Below are positions 61,640 to 64,000 of a stretch of DNA of 64,000 nucleotides, in pieces. How positions within the stretch are numbered: the first letter of the stretch is position 1; each line of letters begins with the position of its first letter. The notes beneath the pieces were generated by a model. It ran no database searches, was not told the DNA's origin, and saw only the letters and a list, made by a program, of their open reading frames with translations. Both the position numbers and the translations under genes were made by a program. Source of the DNA: Maylandia zebra (taxonomy: Eukaryota > Chordata > Actinopteri > Cichliformes > Cichlidae); assembly GCF_041146795.1 (NCBI RefSeq), contig NC_135187.1, positions 17,436,556 through 17,500,555 of the forward strand, given 5' to 3'.

Positions 61640-63300
61640 ACTACAAATGATCTTCCAAAAAAGTTGAGATGCTGTTTAAATAATGAATTTGAAGCCAGAA
61701 GCAAGTTTGAAAAGGGTTAGTGGAGGAGTAAAAAGACAAAAAAAAAGCATAATATTAAAAAGCACCTAGAGCTATGGAAACAGGTCAATTACATAAAACA
61801 TCCAGAGAACCTGACATTCAGAGTTAAAGATGGGGGAGGTGTTTACCCACTCTGGAAAGGTGTCAAATATTTCAGCAATTTAAAAAAATTATGTCTTTTA
61901 ATTTGACAATCATCCCTGAGAAATCTTTGCATGCAAGGGATGAGGCCAAAAGCACAAGATTCTGTAGTGGTATTTCCTGTCAGTTGTGAACCAGTCCTGA
62001 ACCAGACATTTCATCGTCGTATCCACAAATGCCAGCTCAAGCTCTACCATAAAAAGAAAAAAATATTTATATAAACAAGATCCAGAAATGCGGCTGCACT
62101 TTCTGAGCAGCTGCGGTTTAGATGGTACAGCGGGCTGGCCACTAATCATACGCTCCTGCACAAGCCCAAGTGTCTTGGACAAGACACTGAGTCCCAAGAT
62201 GCTGAAAATGGCAGGCCAGCATGGCATCTCTGCTTCTACAGAGTGAGTGAAATACAACGTATAGAACGATTAAAAGGTGACGAGATTTGCAGGATAAGGA
62301 GCCTAATGCAGTCTCAGGAGGCAGATTCATTTAAACAGAAAATGCACCTTTTATTAGGCGGTTAGAAAGTCCATGCAAAAATCCAACCGATGACCAAAAA
62401 CTTGCAGACGGCACACAAGATAGGTAATAGACACTGTGACAAAGGACAACGGGAAGACATGATTATTTATACACACAGAGACACACTAAGGGGTAATCGG
62501 GGAAACAGGAAATGCCTGGGTAGCAAGACACAGCAGAAAACAATCAAGACAACAAGACAAGCAATGTCAAACTACACAAAACACAGAAGACATACAGCTA
62601 TCTACAAAATGTAAAACAGGACAAAGGAGACTAACATACTAAAGTTTGACGTGGAAAGACATATGAGAGAAAGCTGGGACAACAACCTAAATAAAGAACT
62701 TTACAACTTTAACATCTTTTGGAAACTATAAGGAAAATGACCTCAGAGAAGAGGGGTGATCTGACTTGTTATCAGCACACAGTTCAAATAGGGAAGCATG
62801 GCAGGGGCCATTTGTGAAGAACCACTAATACTGAGAAATATTTGAGATTTCAAAGCAACACAGACTGCCATCCAGATGAAATCTTTTTCAGGAAGATAAT
62901 GCCAAACCACATTTTGCACATATACCAACATACTGGCTCTATGGTAAGAGTGCTGCTTCTAAACAACTCCCTTTGGTTCACCCTTATGAAAGGAAATAGA
63001 CAAAAGAGTAAACTGCTGCGCAGCTGAAATCCTATAAAGAATGGGTAAATATTACAGCAACTGGTTGCTAAACACTTATAGTATTGTTAAAAAAGGGTGA
63101 TGCAACACAGTGGTGAATGTGACATTATCCTAACTTTTTCAAAATGTTCTTCAGACATCAAATGTTAAATGAGCAAGTGTTTTTCTAATAAACACATTTC
63201 TCATTTCAAGATATTTTTATGAAATAACGGTTTAAATGAATGCAAATCATCTCACTCGGGTTTTGTTTACATTTTACATGCTATTGCAACTTTTTTTATG
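61640..63300 (+). pseudogene. Decayed Tc1-like element split by a later insertion
   Basis: The left part (61640-62250) and the right part (62740-63300) fit one fish Tc1-like family. On the left are TTCCAAAAAAGTTGAGATGC (61652), GGAAAGGTGTCAAATATTTC and AAACAAGATCCAGAAATGC (62074). On the right are TTGTTATCAGCACACAGTTC (62767), CAGGAAGATAATGCCAAACC (62889), AAAAGGGTGATGCAACACAG (63093) and a tail AAATCATCTCACTC (63245). About 470 bp of unrelated sequence separates them. There are no intact frames. Confidence 0.65.
62265..62725 (-). mobile_element. LTR-like repeat inserted in the Tc1-like relic
   Basis: Read on the minus strand it holds a TATA-like GTATAAATAATC (near 62465), then a poly(A) signal AATAAAAGG (near 62350). 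It ends with CTGCATTAGGCTCCTTATCC followed by TCGTCACC (near 62270). That order (TATA, AATAAA, short U5) is what a retrotransposon LTR shows, and no internal coding part is present, suggesting a solo LTR. Ends and target duplication are not resolved. Confidence 0.4.
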
Positions 63301-64000
63301 CAAATGCTGCTGCACATAATGTATATGCCTTTCAGTGTGTGTGTGGGTGCATGATTGCCCAGTCATAATCATAATCATGATCAAAGGGATAAGTCCAACG
63401 TGATGTGTTATCTCACAGCTAAATATAGTTCAACTAGAAAGTAGAGTGTTGCTACAGGCTTATACTTCACTGTCTGTCTCTCCTTCTCTTATTTCTTGAT
63501 CTAAGCTTCTCTGCAGCTTTTTGTTGACGTAGTTTTGCATTCATCTGTGTGAGTGTGTGTTTGCAAGCACGGCACTGCCTATGTGTGTGCGTGTGCGTGT
63601 GCACATTAGAAGAACCCTTGCCAGACTGGGAACTTTGACAAGGCTGCCACTTTATTCACTGTCATCCTCCGCTCGTAATTGCACACAAACAACAACAAAC
63701 AACACACATATAGGAGTACGGACAGATAGTGAGAGAGTGATGGAGGATCTGCCAATGACAGATGGGCACAGAGTTAGAGAAGCTCAAGGGGGGCCGAGAA
63801 AGAGAGTAGCAAGGCGGAGAGAAACTGAGAAAGAGGGAGAGTGGTTAAGAGTTACACAAACAAAGGGAGATAGAGATGGAGAGAAATAAATGACTGTGAG
63901 AAAGAGAGAGAGTCTTGTTCAGAAAACAAACACTTAGGCAGTGTTGCATGACTTGCACTTTCTCACCCCTCGGCAGCCCTGAGCTTGGTTGGATGGTTGG
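63301..64000. other. Non-coding end of window
   Basis: Contains a short TG-rich tract (63555-63605) and purine-rich low-complexity sequence (63720-63915). No gene recognised. Confidence 0.4.

Overview
The window is vertebrate nuclear DNA, almost certainly from a ray-finned (teleost) fish. Its genes are split by GT-AG introns, its proteins closely resemble human MYLIP, GMPR and ATXN1, and the spacers hold typical fish Tc1-like, hAT-type, LINE-tail and SINE relics. Gene order and strands, mylip (+), gmpr (+), atxn1 (-), match human 6p22.3, so this is a conserved syntenic block. I cannot tell which teleost duplicate (a or b) each gene is.

Layout: 1-3600 holds the possible tail of an unidentified plus-strand gene and a LINE 3' fragment interrupted by a SINE. 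mylip lies at 4009-16694 (seven coding exons, 481 aa), with a 3' UTR to about 18070. From 18100 to 29250 the spacer is repeat-rich: two decayed Tc1-like copies, a third Tc1-type tail, a 350-bp direct repeat pair and an LTR-like block. gmpr lies at 29409-41298 (nine exons, 345 aa), behind a TATA box and a (GT)n tract. atxn1 runs on the minus strand: a long 3' UTR from about 44345 to 49869, a last coding exon at 49870-50466, a large coding exon at 54182-56020, and 5' leader sequence beyond that. From 56600 to 64000 I see only non-coding sequence and relics.

The genes share no pathway. MYLIP/IDOL is an E3 ligase for lipoprotein receptors. GMPR converts GMP to IMP. Ataxin-1 is a nuclear transcription and splicing co-regulator. 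They are neighbours by ancestry.

The most striking object is a 5560-bp fold-back element in gmpr intron 1 (30405-35964). It has a perfect 8-bp target duplication (GAATGGCC), about 430-bp terminal inverted repeats, and two facing arrays of a 169-bp monomer (15 and 11 anchored copies) around a small central hairpin. It has no transposase. A 50-codon cysteine-containing frame behind a splice acceptor, just upstream of the atxn1 start, also deserves attention.
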